DNA of 64,000 nucleotides, from assembly GCF_002217435.1 (NCBI RefSeq), contig NZ_MUHF01000003.1:1-64000 (forward strand). Reading direction: 5' to 3'. The position numbers and the translations under genes were made by a program. This document shows positions 1 through 9,320 of this stretch, piece by piece. Position 1 is the stretch's first letter. The number at the start of each line of letters is the position of its first letter. The stretch is from Flavobacterium reichenbachii (lineage in GTDB: Bacteria > Bacteroidota > Bacteroidia > Flavobacteriales > Flavobacteriaceae). Under the pieces are notes generated by a model, which saw nothing but the letters and a program-made list of their open reading frames with translations, was not told the DNA's origin and made no database searches.

Positions 1-2
1 TT

Positions 3-18
3 ACTAAAACGTTTTAGT
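3..18. promoter_or_regulatory. LacI-type operator palindrome, copy 1
   Basis: ACTAAAACGTTTTAGT is a perfect 16-bp palindrome with a central CG, the classic symmetry of LacI-family operators. Its last base is the first base of a TANNTTTG -7 element (18-25, TATGTTTG), so bound protein would block RNA polymerase. The same sequence in the same register occurs at 23270-23285. No LacI-family gene is present in the window, so the regulator is inferred. Confidence 0.65.
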
Positions 19-25
19 ATGTTTG
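18..25 (+). promoter_or_regulatory. -7 promoter element for SusC-1
   Basis: TATGTTTG matches the Bacteroidota sigma-ABfr -7 consensus TANNTTTG. It abuts the palindromic operator. The -33 element would fall before position 1 or inside the operator, so it cannot be judged. Confidence 0.55.
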
Positions 26-210
26 CTATGAATTAATATGTTAACATTACGAGTATATTTTTAACGATTGAATTTTGCCGGAACTTTTAATCGTTTAGAG
101 AAAAATTTACAAGTATGTTTTAAAATATTTAATAAGGCTTTATAATCTTGAGAAGCCTTCATTAAACTTCAGTATTCAATTCAAAAAAGGCTAACTAACC
201 AAAAATTTTC

Positions 211-3200
211 ATGATGAAACAATCAAATTGCAGAAAGAAAAGGATGCTGTATATGCATTTTTTTCTCACAATTTTTCTCATTTGTGGCAGCTATCACCAC
301 CTTGCTGCCCAGAATCAAAAAACTCAAGTTACCGGAGTTGTTACTTCTCTCTCAGACCATTTGTCTCTTCCGGGAGTTTCTATTATTGATGTAAGCGATC
401 CCAGAAATGCAGTTAATGCAGATTTTGACGGGCATTACTCCATATCGCTCAAAAACGGTAACACTACTTTACGATTTACTATGATTGGCTATAAACCAAT
501 GGAGGTAAAAGTGAATAACCGAAGTGTAATAAACCTCGCAATGGACTTAGATGTATCTGCTCTTGATGAGGTTGTTGTTGTGGGTTACGGAACCCAGAAA
601 AAAAGAAAAGTCACCGGAGCAATAGACCAAGTGGCAAACGAAGCCTTTCAGGGAAGACCAAATGTAAATGCCACGCTGGCTTTGCAGGGAAAAGCACCGA
701 GTTTGACCATTCAGCAGACCAACTCTGAGCCTGGTGCAGGATTAAACATTAATATTAGAGGTATAAGTACGTTAGGAAATAACAGTCCGCTGATTGTTAT
801 AGACGGTATTACAGGAGGTGATATTAACGCCTTAAATCCTGCTGATATCGAAAGCGTATCTGTATTAAAAGACGCTGGTAGTGCGGCTATTTATGGATCA
901 AGAGCCAGTAATGGAGTAGTTCTTATTACCACCAGAAAAGGAAGTAAAAGCCTCCCAATGTCGGTTCAATACAGCAGTCTTACAGGATTTAATACTCCTA
1001 AATACTTTACTAAGCCCGTACACGGGTATGAAAATGCTATGCTGCGAAATGAAGCTGCATTTAATTCCGGTGAAACAACGGGTGTATTTACGACTGCTCA
1101 AATTGCAGATTTAAAAGCAAAAGGAGATACAGAATGGTTTGCAGAAGAAATTGTGAAACCGGCACTTCAGCTAAATCAAAACCTTTCGATTTCTGGCGGA
1201 AACGAAAACTCAACTTATTTAGTATCATTAGGATATTTAGATCAGGGAAGTACTTTTGTCGGACCTAAAAAAGGAATGGAGCGTTACAACTTTAGAATAA
1301 ACCTTACCAATGAGTATGGCAAATTTAAACTTACATCGACTTTAGCTTATTCTAAACAATTAATTAATGATCACTCGTCAAACACCAGTACATTGATGGT
1401 GGATGCTTTTAGAGTTCCGTTATATTACAAGCAAAAAGACGAAAACGGCAACTTCCTTACCAACGATGTATTACAGCAGTTTAACTCGCTGGGAATTTTA
1501 GAAGAAGGTGGTTTTAGAAAATATGATAACGACGATGTATTTGGAGCTTTAAATGCCGAATTTAAAATCACAAAATCATTAAAAGCAAAAGGTGTTTTTG
1601 GAGGACGTTTATGGTCAGGTAATTTGTTTACTCGTGTGAAACAGGTTAATTTCCTTACGCAGGGAGTATACGGTGCAGATCGAGATACTAATGATGAATC
1701 TAAAAAAAGTCTTGACCTGAATACACAATTTATGTTAGAATATGCCAAAGCCTTTGGCAATCATAACGTAGGAGCATTACTTGGATATTCAAACGAAAAT
1801 CACTCTGAAAGAAGATCTGCTTTATATACAAAATTTAATGATCCCGATTTAGGCACGCCGACTAGTGATACTGTAATCGGAAAAAATTCATATAATTCTA
1901 ACGGAACAGATCCTGACGGTAATCCGGCTTCTTCAAAAAACAGTCTGAATTCGCTTTTTGGTCGTTTAACATACGATTATAATGATAAATATTTTGCAGA
2001 ATTTAGTTTTAGATACGACGGTTCATCAAAGTTCAGCGAAGATTACAGATGGGGATTCTTTCCTTCTGGAACACTTGGTTATGCGTTGACAAAAGAAAAT
2101 TTCATGGAAAGCTACAGCAATAATGTTGGTAATATTAAGCTGCGAACTTCTTACGGAATTCTTGGAAATCAAAACGTTGGAAACTATCAATATCAAACGA
2201 CCTATTTTACTTTTCAAAATGCATATGGGTTTAACAATGCAAGTGTAAGCGGTACGGGATATAATTTCTCAAATCCGCAGATACAGTGGGAGAAAGCAGC
2301 AACTTTTAATGCAGGTATCGATGCAGATTTCTTTAAAGGTGCCTTGTCATTTTCATTCGATTATTTTGATAAAGTAACATCAGATATACTTGTGCCGCCA
2401 CAGGTTCCGGGAGTTTTTGGTACGGCACTGCCTCGATTTAATGCAGCGAAAGTAGGCAATAAAGGATGGGAAATTACAGCTACTTACAGACATAGAGGAA
2501 AAGTATTAAATCATAGTCTGACCGTTAATTTTGGAGATTCTAAAAATAAAGTTCTGGACTACGACGGAGGAGATGAAAAATTAACAGGAGTTGAAGAGCT
2601 TCAGGTTATTCTTCGTGAAGGACTTCCTTTTAATTCATATGTTGGGTTAAAAAGAGATGGAATTTTTCAAAATCTGGAAGAAATACAGGGAGCTGCAGTT
2701 CCGGAAGGAATTACAGTACAGCCGGGAGACAATCGCTATGTTGATGTAAACAAAGACGGAAAAATTGACGATAAAGACAAGTTTATTTTTGGTAATCCAT
2801 TTCCAAGATATACTTACGGAGCTACTTATAATTTAGATTATAAAAATTTCGACTTGAGTATTTTTATTCAGGGAGTCGGAAAAAGAACTATGATGATAAG
2901 AGGTGAGCTTGTAGAGCCATTTCATTACAATTATGGTATGACAATGTATACGCATCAATTAGATTACTGGACGCCACAAAATCCAGATGCAAGATATCCA
3001 AGACTTGCTAATAACGGTACACAGTCAAATACAAATAATTTTAGAAGAGGTTCTGATATGTATTTATACGATGGAGCTTATGCAAGGCTGAAAAATGTAC
3101 AGATAGGGTATTCATTATCAGATGATGTTGCCAAAAGTTTAGGGATGAGTAAGTTCCGCATGTACATTTCAGGGCAGAACCTTTTTACGCTGTCTAAAGT

Positions 3201-3321
3201 GAAATTTGTCGATCCGGAACTTTCAGAATTCAACAACAGTATGGAAGTTAGAGGTGCTAACAGCGGAAGAGCTTTTCCAACGCAGGTTTATTACGGAATG
3301 GGTGTTGATATTACCTTTTAA
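211..3321 (+). CDS. SusC-like TonB-dependent receptor (SusC-1)
   Basis: This is an outer-membrane TonB-dependent transporter that imports oligosaccharides captured by its SusD partner. The 1036 residues are typical for SusC. A signal peptide ends near residue 33 (LAAQ). A carboxypeptidase-regulatory-like beta-sandwich (about 40-115) follows. The SusC signature VVVVGYGTQKK is near residues 121-131, then a plug domain with NIRGIS and PLIVIDG motifs, and a long beta-barrel ending in an aromatic residue (VDITF). A calcium-loop-like DVNKDGKIDDKD lies near residue 845. The start is ATG at 211; the ATG at 214 is equally possible. The susD gene starts 5 bp downstream, so the two are co-transcribed. 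The alpha-mannanase genes that follow suggest alpha-mannan oligosaccharides as cargo (inference). A LacI-type operator overlaps the promoter. Confidence 0.95.
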   Translation: MMKQSNCRKKRMLYMHFFLTIFLICGSYHHLAAQNQKTQVTGVVTSLSDHLSLPGVSIIDVSDPRNAVNADFDGHYSISLKNGNTTLRFTMIGYKPMEVKVNNRSVINLAMDLDVSALDEVVVVGYGTQKKRKVTGAIDQVANEAFQGRPNVNATLALQGKAPSLTIQQTNSEPGAGLNINIRGISTLGNNSPLIVIDGITGGDINALNPADIESVSVLKDAGSAAIYGSRASNGVVLITTRKGSKSLPMSVQYSSLTGFNTPKYFTKPVHGYENAMLRNEAAFNSGETTGVFTTAQIADLKAKGDTEWFAEEIVKPALQLNQNLSISGGNENSTYLVSLGYLDQGSTFVGPKKGMERYNFRINLTNEYGKFKLTSTLAYSKQLINDHSSNTSTLMVDAFRVPLYYKQKDENGNFLTNDVLQQFNSLGILEEGGFRKYDNDDVFGALNAEFKITKSLKAKGVFGGRLWSGNLFTRVKQVNFLTQGVYGADRDTNDESKKSLDLNTQFMLEYAKAFGNHNVGALLGYSNENHSERRSALYTKFNDPDLGTPTSDTVIGKNSYNSNGTDPDGNPASSKNSLNSLFGRLTYDYNDKYFAEFSFRYDGSSKFSEDYRWGFFPSGTLGYALTKENFMESYSNNVGNIKLRTSYGILGNQNVGNYQYQTTYFTFQNAYGFNNASVSGTGYNFSNPQIQWEKAATFNAGIDADFFKGALSFSFDYFDKVTSDILVPPQVPGVFGTALPRFNAAKVGNKGWEITATYRHRGKVLNHSLTVNFGDSKNKVLDYDGGDEKLTGVEELQVILREGLPFNSYVGLKRDGIFQNLEEIQGAAVPEGITVQPGDNRYVDVNKDGKIDDKDKFIFGNPFPRYTYGATYNLDYKNFDLSIFIQGVGKRTMMIRGELVEPFHYNYGMTMYTHQLDYWTPQNPDARYPRLANNGTQSNTNNFRRGSDMYLYDGAYARLKNVQIGYSLSDDVAKSLGMSKFRMYISGQNLFTLSKVKFVDPELSEFNNSMEVRGANSGRAFPTQVYYGMGVDITF

Positions 3322-3326
3322 AAAAA

Positions 3327-4955
3327 ATGAAAATGAAAAATATATTCAATAAAATAAAATTCATACCAGTACTGCTCTTACTCTTAGTAAGCTGCGAAGA
3401 TCTGGACCTGGCACCTGAAAATCAATTTACAGATTCGAACTATTGGACAAGTGTAGATAAGGCGCAGACTTTTTTGAACACCGCCTATTCGCAAATGCAG
3501 AAAAGCCAGTATTTCTTTTATAACGAAGCATTATCAGACAATGCTTATAACGGAAGAGGAGATAACGCCGGCGCAGCCTCGATTGCAGCGGGAATTTATG
3601 ATCCATCTTTAGCAAGAATAAAAGAGGAGTGGAATGATCGATATGCCGGGATTAAAACCTGTAATCTTTTATTAGAAAACATAGATCGTGTGCCCAATGC
3701 AGATCCGGTTATAATTGCCAGAATGAAAGCAGAAACTCGTTTTTTAAGAGCATTTCAGCACTTTCAATTGACAACTTGGTTTGGAGATATTCCGCTTTTA
3801 AAGAAAGATCCCTCTTTAGAAGAAGCTTCAAAAATCAGCAGAACACCACATGCAGAAGTTGTTCAGTTTATATTGAGCGAATTGGATGCAATTATGCCGT
3901 CCTTACCAAAAAATACCCAATATGCTGCAGCAGACAGAGGTAGAATTACCGTAGGCGCTGCAGCTGCACTAAAAGCAAGAGTACTTTTGTATGAAGGCAG
4001 ATGGGAAGAAGTGGCGCAGGTAACACAGCAATTTATGGCTTCTGCTTACGGAACATACAGCTTGTTTGCTTCTTACGAAGGTGTTTTTCTACAGCAGAAT
4101 GAATACAGCAGCGAAGACATTTTAAGTTTACAATATGTACCGCAGTTTAGAATGTGGGGAGAATTCTTTGATATGGCACCGCTTTCTGCCGGAGCAAGAT
4201 TAAATGCACTAGCTCCAACTCAGGAATTAGTGGACAGTTATTTAATGCTTAACGGAAAAAAAATAAACGAAGCAGGATCTGGATACAACGAAAATAATCC
4301 ATATGTAAACAGAGATCCCAGACTTACTGGTACGGTAGTATACGATCAATACAATTGGAAAGAAGGAGACGGAAGTTCTCATATCATTTACATCAAACCT
4401 GGAACGTCGCAAGGAAGTGCGGCAGATGAATTTGTACAAGGATCATCATCAACATCTACAGGTTATTATACCCGTAAATATTATGATGTACAACATCAAA
4501 CCTCTTTAAACTCAGGTCTAAATTTAATGTTGATTCGTTATGCTGATATATTGCTGATGCATGCAGAAGCTAAAAATGAGTTGAACCAAATGACCAGTGC
4601 AGTTTGGGATCAAACCATCAGGTTGTTAAGAAACCGTGCCGGGTTTACAGATGCAGCGGCTTTATCTTTTAATAGCACATTAGGACAAACAGGTCTGAGA
4701 GAAGTAATAAGAAATGAGCGCCGTACAGAACTTGGTATGGAAGGCTTAAGAATATTTGACATAAGAAGATGGAAAACAGCCGAAAATGTTTTGAATGGGT
4801 ATGCCCACGGAGCAAAATTCGGAGTATTATCTGTAGACAATGGATATTTAAGAGTAAATCTAAGAACTTTTGATCCTGCCAAACATTATTTATGGCCAAT
4901 ACCAAGAGATGAACGCTTGATTAATACTAATTTATCTCAAAATCCAAATTGGTAA
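3327..4955 (+). CDS. SusD/RagB-like glycan-binding lipoprotein (SusD-1)
   Basis: This surface lipoprotein forms the lid over the SusC barrel and binds the glycan. The signal ends in a lipobox with Cys23 (LLVSC), followed by acidic residues that fit a flavobacterial surface-export signal. The 542 residues match the family. The N-terminal helical TPR-like portion is visible (MKAETRFLRAFQHFQL near 132-147), as are the typical SusD C-terminal motifs RNERRTELGMEGLRIFDIRRW and a final LWPIPRDE. The ATG at 3327 and the ATG at 3333 are both plausible starts. It sits 5 bp after susC-1, and a SusE-like gene starts 29 bp later. The specific sugar ligand cannot be read from the sequence; the neighbours point to alpha-mannan. 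Confidence 0.94.
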   Translation: MKMKNIFNKIKFIPVLLLLLVSCEDLDLAPENQFTDSNYWTSVDKAQTFLNTAYSQMQKSQYFFYNEALSDNAYNGRGDNAGAASIAAGIYDPSLARIKEEWNDRYAGIKTCNLLLENIDRVPNADPVIIARMKAETRFLRAFQHFQLTTWFGDIPLLKKDPSLEEASKISRTPHAEVVQFILSELDAIMPSLPKNTQYAAADRGRITVGAAAALKARVLLYEGRWEEVAQVTQQFMASAYGTYSLFASYEGVFLQQNEYSSEDILSLQYVPQFRMWGEFFDMAPLSAGARLNALAPTQELVDSYLMLNGKKINEAGSGYNENNPYVNRDPRLTGTVVYDQYNWKEGDGSSHIIYIKPGTSQGSAADEFVQGSSSTSTGYYTRKYYDVQHQTSLNSGLNLMLIRYADILLMHAEAKNELNQMTSAVWDQTIRLLRNRAGFTDAAALSFNSTLGQTGLREVIRNERRTELGMEGLRIFDIRRWKTAENVLNGYAHGAKFGVLSVDNGYLRVNLRTFDPAKHYLWPIPRDERLINTNLSQNPNW

Positions 4956-4984
4956 AAAGAACTAACTAACCTAAAAATAAAAAC

Positions 4985-6109
4985 ATGAAAAAGATATATT
5001 CAAAATTATTATTACTGCTATGTGCAGTAGTTCTAGTAAGTTGTGACAACGACGAAACAATGAGCCATACCAATGTAACCGCTGTAAATGCACTTTATTC
5101 TCCGGCAAACAACAAATTTTTTGATCTTGGTGCACAGAGTTCTGCCGTTTTTGAATGGGAAGGTGCTAAAGCAGAAGATAATGGAGTAGTGCTTTATGAT
5201 GTGGTTTTTGACCGCGAAAGCGGCGATTTCTCTAAACCAATTTATGTAATGCCTTCTGATGGTAAAGGATTTCAAAGAACATTAAACATTTCTTTTACTG
5301 AGCTGAACAAAATTGCAGGTTTAGCAGGGATCGAGTCTCTGGCCATTGGAAAATTAAAATGGACAGTTTATTCGTCTAAAGGAATAAATGTTCAAAAATC
5401 GAGCGTTTCTGGAATAATCGAAGTACAGAGACCAGGCGGATTCCCGCCGCCAGATCAGTTGTTTATTACAGGTACAGGGTCTGAAACCGGAGAAACAGTG
5501 GCAGATGCACAAGCTTTTAAGAAAATAGGTACTTCAAAATTTGAAATCTATACGAAGTTAAAAGCAGGAACTTATAAGTTTATCACAAGAAAAAATGGTA
5601 CTCCGGAAGTTTTTTACATTAACGAAGGAGATTTAAAAGAAGATGGTGCCTCGACTTATACAGGAGACAGCAAGGTCTATAAAATCAGCGTTGATTTTAG
5701 TGATGGCTCTACAAAGATGACCGAAATTAAAAAAATCGAATTATGGTTTCCTCCAAGAAGCGAATATCTTTTTGAATACACATATTCAGGTGGTGGAATC
5801 TGGAAAGCAGCAAATAAACAGATTGTATTTAAACAAGAATCGTGGGGAAGAGACGAGCGTTATAAATTTAAGTTTACAGTTGTAAATGGCGGCACAACCA
5901 GCGAAGAATGGTATGGCAGCGTAAACAGCGACAATAACAGACCAGACGGAAATGTGGCTGCTTCGTATTGGTACATGGTTCCCGTAAGCAGCGATTTTTG
6001 GGCTAATAGTTTCAAATTTGCCTCTGCGGTAGACAACAAAACGGTAAATGCAGAAATAAATTTTAGTGCAGCATCTCCGGCATATACTCACAGTTTTACA
6101 ATACAATAA
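4985..6109 (+). CDS. SusE-like surface glycan-binding lipoprotein
   Basis: This is a surface lipoprotein likely to bind glycan alongside SusC/SusD. The lipobox is LVSC with Cys20, followed by DNDE, which fits surface localisation. The N-terminal half has the SusE Ig-like domain (VFEWEGA near 50-56, LKWTVYSSKG near 123-132). The C-terminal half is beta-rich, with repeated units resembling SusE/SusF starch-binding modules (LFITGTGSETG, then LFEYTYSGGGIWKA). SusE-family proteins are poorly conserved, so the call rests on position after susCD, lipobox and N-terminal domain. It ends 10 bp before a strong hairpin (6119-6150) that separates it from the enzyme genes. Ligand specificity is not visible. 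Confidence 0.8.
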   Translation: MKKIYSKLLLLLCAVVLVSCDNDETMSHTNVTAVNALYSPANNKFFDLGAQSSAVFEWEGAKAEDNGVVLYDVVFDRESGDFSKPIYVMPSDGKGFQRTLNISFTELNKIAGLAGIESLAIGKLKWTVYSSKGINVQKSSVSGIIEVQRPGGFPPPDQLFITGTGSETGETVADAQAFKKIGTSKFEIYTKLKAGTYKFITRKNGTPEVFYINEGDLKEDGASTYTGDSKVYKISVDFSDGSTKMTEIKKIELWFPPRSEYLFEYTYSGGGIWKAANKQIVFKQESWGRDERYKFKFTVVNGGTTSEEWYGSVNSDNNRPDGNVAASYWYMVPVSSDFWANSFKFASAVDNKTVNAEINFSAASPAYTHSFTIQ

Positions 6110-6118
6110 ATAACCCAT

Positions 6119-6150
6119 AACATCTCTTAAAGTGTTATTTAAGAGATGTT
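6119..6150 (+). terminator. Perfect hairpin between SusE-1 and GH76
   Basis: Arms 6119-6131 and 6138-6150 are a perfect 13-bp inverted repeat with a 6-nt loop. The following bases (tattaaat) are a poor U-tract. The hairpin touches the first possible start codon of the GH76 gene. It could be a leaky terminator or an mRNA-stabilising/processing hairpin that lowers enzyme expression relative to the SusCDE genes. Confidence 0.6.
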
Positions 6151-6156
6151 TATTAA

Positions 6157-7353
6157 ATGAAATATATTATGAAAAAATTATTTTCAACACATTATACAAT
6201 CTTATTGCTTTGCGTAGTAGGATTTGGGTTATTGACTGTTTCATGTGATGACGATCCAATTCCGCTGCGTGATCCAAATGCTGAGGTCGGACCAGAATTC
6301 AAATATACCTGGACGCAGACAGCCGATTCTTTACAGCTTTCAACCTATAATAATTACCTGGGATCAAACGGAACATTTGTACAAAACAATGCCGGAAACA
6401 GTACTTTTAATTATTGGCCCAATGCGCACGTTCTGGATGTTCTTGTAGACGGTTATTTAAGAACAGGCAGTGAAAATTATAAAACAAAAATGAAAGCCTT
6501 ATTACAGGGCATCAAGGTAAAAAACGGAAATAATACCTATAATAATGTTTTTAATGACGATATGCTTTGGCTGGCAAATTCCTGTCTTCGAGCGTATAAC
6601 GCAACAAACGATCAGGAATACAAAGATGCAGCCGATTTTTTATGGGAAAGAATAAAACTGAGCTGGAGTGATGTTTTTGGAGGTGGTATTACGTGGAAAC
6701 AAAATACACCAAAACAAAAAAATGCAGTTTCAAATGCTCCGGCAGTAATTCTTGCCATGAGACTTTACGAAATAGACAAAGATGCAGATGATTTGGCATG
6801 GGCGAAGAAAATTTATGCATGGCAGAAAAGCAATCTTGTAGATCCGGTTTCGGGTGCCGTATGGGATAATATTTCAGAAGAAAACGGTGTTGTGGTTACC
6901 AATAAGGATTGGGTGTTTACCTATAATATGGGAACCTGGATTGGGGCTGGCATCAGACTATACAAAGCTACCAACGAGCAGACTTATCTCGACGACGCTG
7001 TAAAGTCAGGAAGAACAGTATTAACAAGCCCGAAATTAGTTTCTGAAGGAGTTCTAAAAGATGAAGGTCAGGGCGACGGCGGATTGTTTAAAGGAATTTT
7101 GGTACGCTATTTTACAGAACTGATCGAACAGCCCACTATTAATTCTACAGATAAAGAAAAATTTGCTGCATTTTTGAAATTCAATGCACAATCATTTTAT
7201 AAAAAAGGAATTTTGAGACCTGCAATGCTTTCCGGAAACAATTGGAAAACAGCTCCGTCAGCCGGAGCAAGTGTAGATCTTACCACACAGTTAAGCGGTG
7301 TTATGCTGATAGAAGCAGCTGCAAAACTGGATAAAGAAGGATTTTTTGATTAA
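6157..7353 (+). CDS. GH76 endo-alpha-1,6-mannanase, lipoprotein
   Basis: GH76 enzymes cleave the alpha-1,6-mannan backbone of yeast-type mannan internally, with retention. The protein has 398 residues with a lipobox LTVSC (Cys30) followed by Asp-Asp-Asp, so it is probably surface or periplasmic and membrane-anchored. The family's catalytic Asp-Asp dyad is Asp134-Asp135 in FNDDMLWLANS. Other (alpha/alpha)6-barrel motifs are WKQNTPKQKNAVSNAPA and YNMGTWIGAGI. The ATG at 6157 lies against a hairpin. The ATG at 6169 (MKKLFS) gives a more normal signal peptide and may be the true start. It is the first enzyme after SusCDE and defines the substrate of the locus. Confidence 0.92.
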   Translation: MKYIMKKLFSTHYTILLLCVVGFGLLTVSCDDDPIPLRDPNAEVGPEFKYTWTQTADSLQLSTYNNYLGSNGTFVQNNAGNSTFNYWPNAHVLDVLVDGYLRTGSENYKTKMKALLQGIKVKNGNNTYNNVFNDDMLWLANSCLRAYNATNDQEYKDAADFLWERIKLSWSDVFGGGITWKQNTPKQKNAVSNAPAVILAMRLYEIDKDADDLAWAKKIYAWQKSNLVDPVSGAVWDNISEENGVVVTNKDWVFTYNMGTWIGAGIRLYKATNEQTYLDDAVKSGRTVLTSPKLVSEGVLKDEGQGDGGLFKGILVRYFTELIEQPTINSTDKEKFAAFLKFNAQSFYKKGILRPAMLSGNNWKTAPSAGASVDLTTQLSGVMLIEAAAKLDKEGFFD

Positions 7354-7387
7354 TTAAGTTAGTAGTTTGTTTAGTAATTTTTGTAAT

Positions 7388-7420
7388 ACCTGAAGGAAAT
7401 AAACAGCCTTCAGGTTTTAT
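7388..7420 (+). terminator. Intrinsic terminator after GH76
   Basis: Arms 7388-7396 (acctgaagg) and 7407-7415 (ccttcaggt) form a perfect 9-bp stem followed by a short T-run. The next gene begins about 55 bp later, so this may only attenuate transcription. Confidence 0.6.
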
Positions 7421-7474
7421 ACTATTTAGCGGTTTGACAGAAATCATAAGCTGGAATTTCAAAAAACAATTGTA

Positions 7475-9283
7475 ATGAAAAATAAAATCATAATTATACT
7501 TTTTCTCTTTGTATGCCTTAAATCGACTGCGCAATGGAAACCACAGGGAGATAAAATAAAAACAAAATGGGCAGAACAAGTAGATCCAAATCGTACGCTG
7601 CCGGAATATCCGAGGCCGATAATGGAAAGGAACCAATGGAAAAATCTTAATGGTTTATGGAACTATGCTATACAGCCCGCAGGACAAGCAGCGCCAAAAG
7701 TTTACGACGGAAAAATACTCGTTCCTTTTGCTGTTGAATCAAGCCTTTCTGGTGTAATGAAAAAAGCAGGATCAGAAAATGAACTGTGGTACGAAACCAA
7801 TTTTACAATCGACAGCAGCTGGAAAAATAAAGATGTTTTATTGCATTTTGGTGCCGTAGACTGGAAAACAGAAGTTTGGATTAATGATGTGAAAATTGGC
7901 ACACATACGGGAGGATTCGTCCCTTTTAGTTTTAATATCACCCCTTTCTTAAACAGTAAATCTCAAAAATTGGTTGTAAAAGTTTGGGATCCTACCAGCG
8001 ACGGGACACAGCCAAGAGGAAAACAGTCTAAAAATCCTGAAAGTATCTGGTACACTCCAGTAACCGGAATCTGGCAGACCGTTTGGTTAGAACCAGTCAG
8101 CAAAAAGCACATTAATAACCTGCGAACCACACCAGATATTGATAGAAATACAATTAAAATAGCGGCAGAAGTTGAAGGAAGTACTGCTGGAGATATTGTC
8201 GAAATTACCGTATTTGACGGCAAAAAAATAGTGGCGTCTGAAAAAGCGGCCGCGGGTCAGTCTTTAGAAATTGTATTGAATGAACCAAAATTATGGTCGC
8301 CGGATTCGCCGTTTTTGTATGATATTAAAGTCAAATTAATCAGCAGTGGTAAAGTTAATGATGAGGTTAAAAGTTATTTTGCAATGCGAAAAATTTCTTC
8401 AAAAAGAGATGATAACGGCATTGTGAGAATTCAATTAAACAATAAAAATTGCTTTCAGTTTGGTCCTTTGGATCAGGGCTGGTGGCCCGACGGATTGTAT
8501 ACTGCTCCTACAGACGAAGCTTTGCAATATGATCTTATCAGAACAAAAGAGCTGGGTTTTAATATGATCAGGAAACACGTAAAAGTAGAGCCGGCAAGAT
8601 GGTATACTCATTGTGATAAAATGGGTATCTTAGTATGGCAGGATATGCCAAACGGAGACGACGGACCAATTTGGCAGATGCACAAATATTTTGAAGGAAC
8701 AGAGCTCAAACGAACTGCACAATCTGAAGAAACGTACAAAAAAGAATGGAGAGAGATTATGGATCATTTATATTCTTATCCAAGTATCGTGGTTTGGGTG
8801 CCGTTTAACGAAGCCTGGGGACAGTTTAAAACTGTAGAAATTACAGAATGGACCAAAAATCATGACCCAAGCCGATTGGTAAATTCTTCCAGTGGCGGCA
8901 ATCATTTTCAAACAGGAGACATGTTAGATATTCACCATTATCCGGGTCCGGAATTAAAATTATACGATGCCCGAAGAATCACAGTTTTAGGAGAATACGG
9001 CGGAATTGGACTTCCGGTTGCCGGACATTTATGGCAGACAGATAAAAACTGGGGATATACACAGTTTAAAAACAATGACGAAACTACAGCCAAATACAAA
9101 GAATATGCAGAACAGCTCAAAACGCAGGCAAAAGCAGGATTTTCTGCAGCAGTTTATACTCAGACCACAGATGTTGAGGGCGAAGTAAACGGATTTATGA
9201 CCTATGATCGTAAAATTGATAAAATGAACTTTTCTGAAGTAAACAAGATCAATAAAGAAGTAATTAATTCTATTAATAAATAA
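7475..9283 (+). CDS. GH2-family glycoside hydrolase
   Basis: This is a secreted retaining exo-glycosidase of the beta-galactosidase/beta-mannosidase/beta-glucuronidase clan. Of 602 residues, 1-20 are a signal peptide (KSTAQ). They are followed by the N-terminal jelly-roll sugar-binding domain (WKNLNGLWNYAI near 55-66), an Ig-like domain (about 210-300) and a TIM barrel. The acid/base Glu446 lies in VPFNEAWG and the nucleophile candidate Glu507 in VLGEYGG. RKHVKVEP (366-373) is the barrel signature. At about 600 residues it is a short GH2 without extra C-terminal domains. The substrate cannot be decided from sequence. In an alpha-mannan locus it could remove beta-linked caps such as beta-mannose or beta-galactose (inference). 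Confidence 0.88.
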   Translation: MKNKIIIILFLFVCLKSTAQWKPQGDKIKTKWAEQVDPNRTLPEYPRPIMERNQWKNLNGLWNYAIQPAGQAAPKVYDGKILVPFAVESSLSGVMKKAGSENELWYETNFTIDSSWKNKDVLLHFGAVDWKTEVWINDVKIGTHTGGFVPFSFNITPFLNSKSQKLVVKVWDPTSDGTQPRGKQSKNPESIWYTPVTGIWQTVWLEPVSKKHINNLRTTPDIDRNTIKIAAEVEGSTAGDIVEITVFDGKKIVASEKAAAGQSLEIVLNEPKLWSPDSPFLYDIKVKLISSGKVNDEVKSYFAMRKISSKRDDNGIVRIQLNNKNCFQFGPLDQGWWPDGLYTAPTDEALQYDLIRTKELGFNMIRKHVKVEPARWYTHCDKMGILVWQDMPNGDDGPIWQMHKYFEGTELKRTAQSEETYKKEWREIMDHLYSYPSIVVWVPFNEAWGQFKTVEITEWTKNHDPSRLVNSSSGGNHFQTGDMLDIHHYPGPELKLYDARRITVLGEYGGIGLPVAGHLWQTDKNWGYTQFKNNDETTAKYKEYAEQLKTQAKAGFSAAVYTQTTDVEGEVNGFMTYDRKIDKMNFSEVNKINKEVINSINK

Positions 9284-9320
9284 CAAAGGGCTTCTGCCTT
9301 TAATTTTAAAATATACAACA

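Larger units (their letters stand above)
1..210 (+). promoter_or_regulatory. Leader and control region of SusC-1
   Basis: This is the upstream region of the first SusC gene. It holds a 16-bp perfect palindrome (3-18) directly joined to a TANNTTTG box (18-25), which places transcription start near position 32 and gives a 5' leader of roughly 180 nt. Just before the start codon is an A-rich stretch with the motif CTAACTAACCAAAAA (191-205), as seen before other susC-type genes here. There is no Shine-Dalgarno sequence, which is usual in this phylum. The gene that should lie further upstream is outside the window. Confidence 0.6.
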
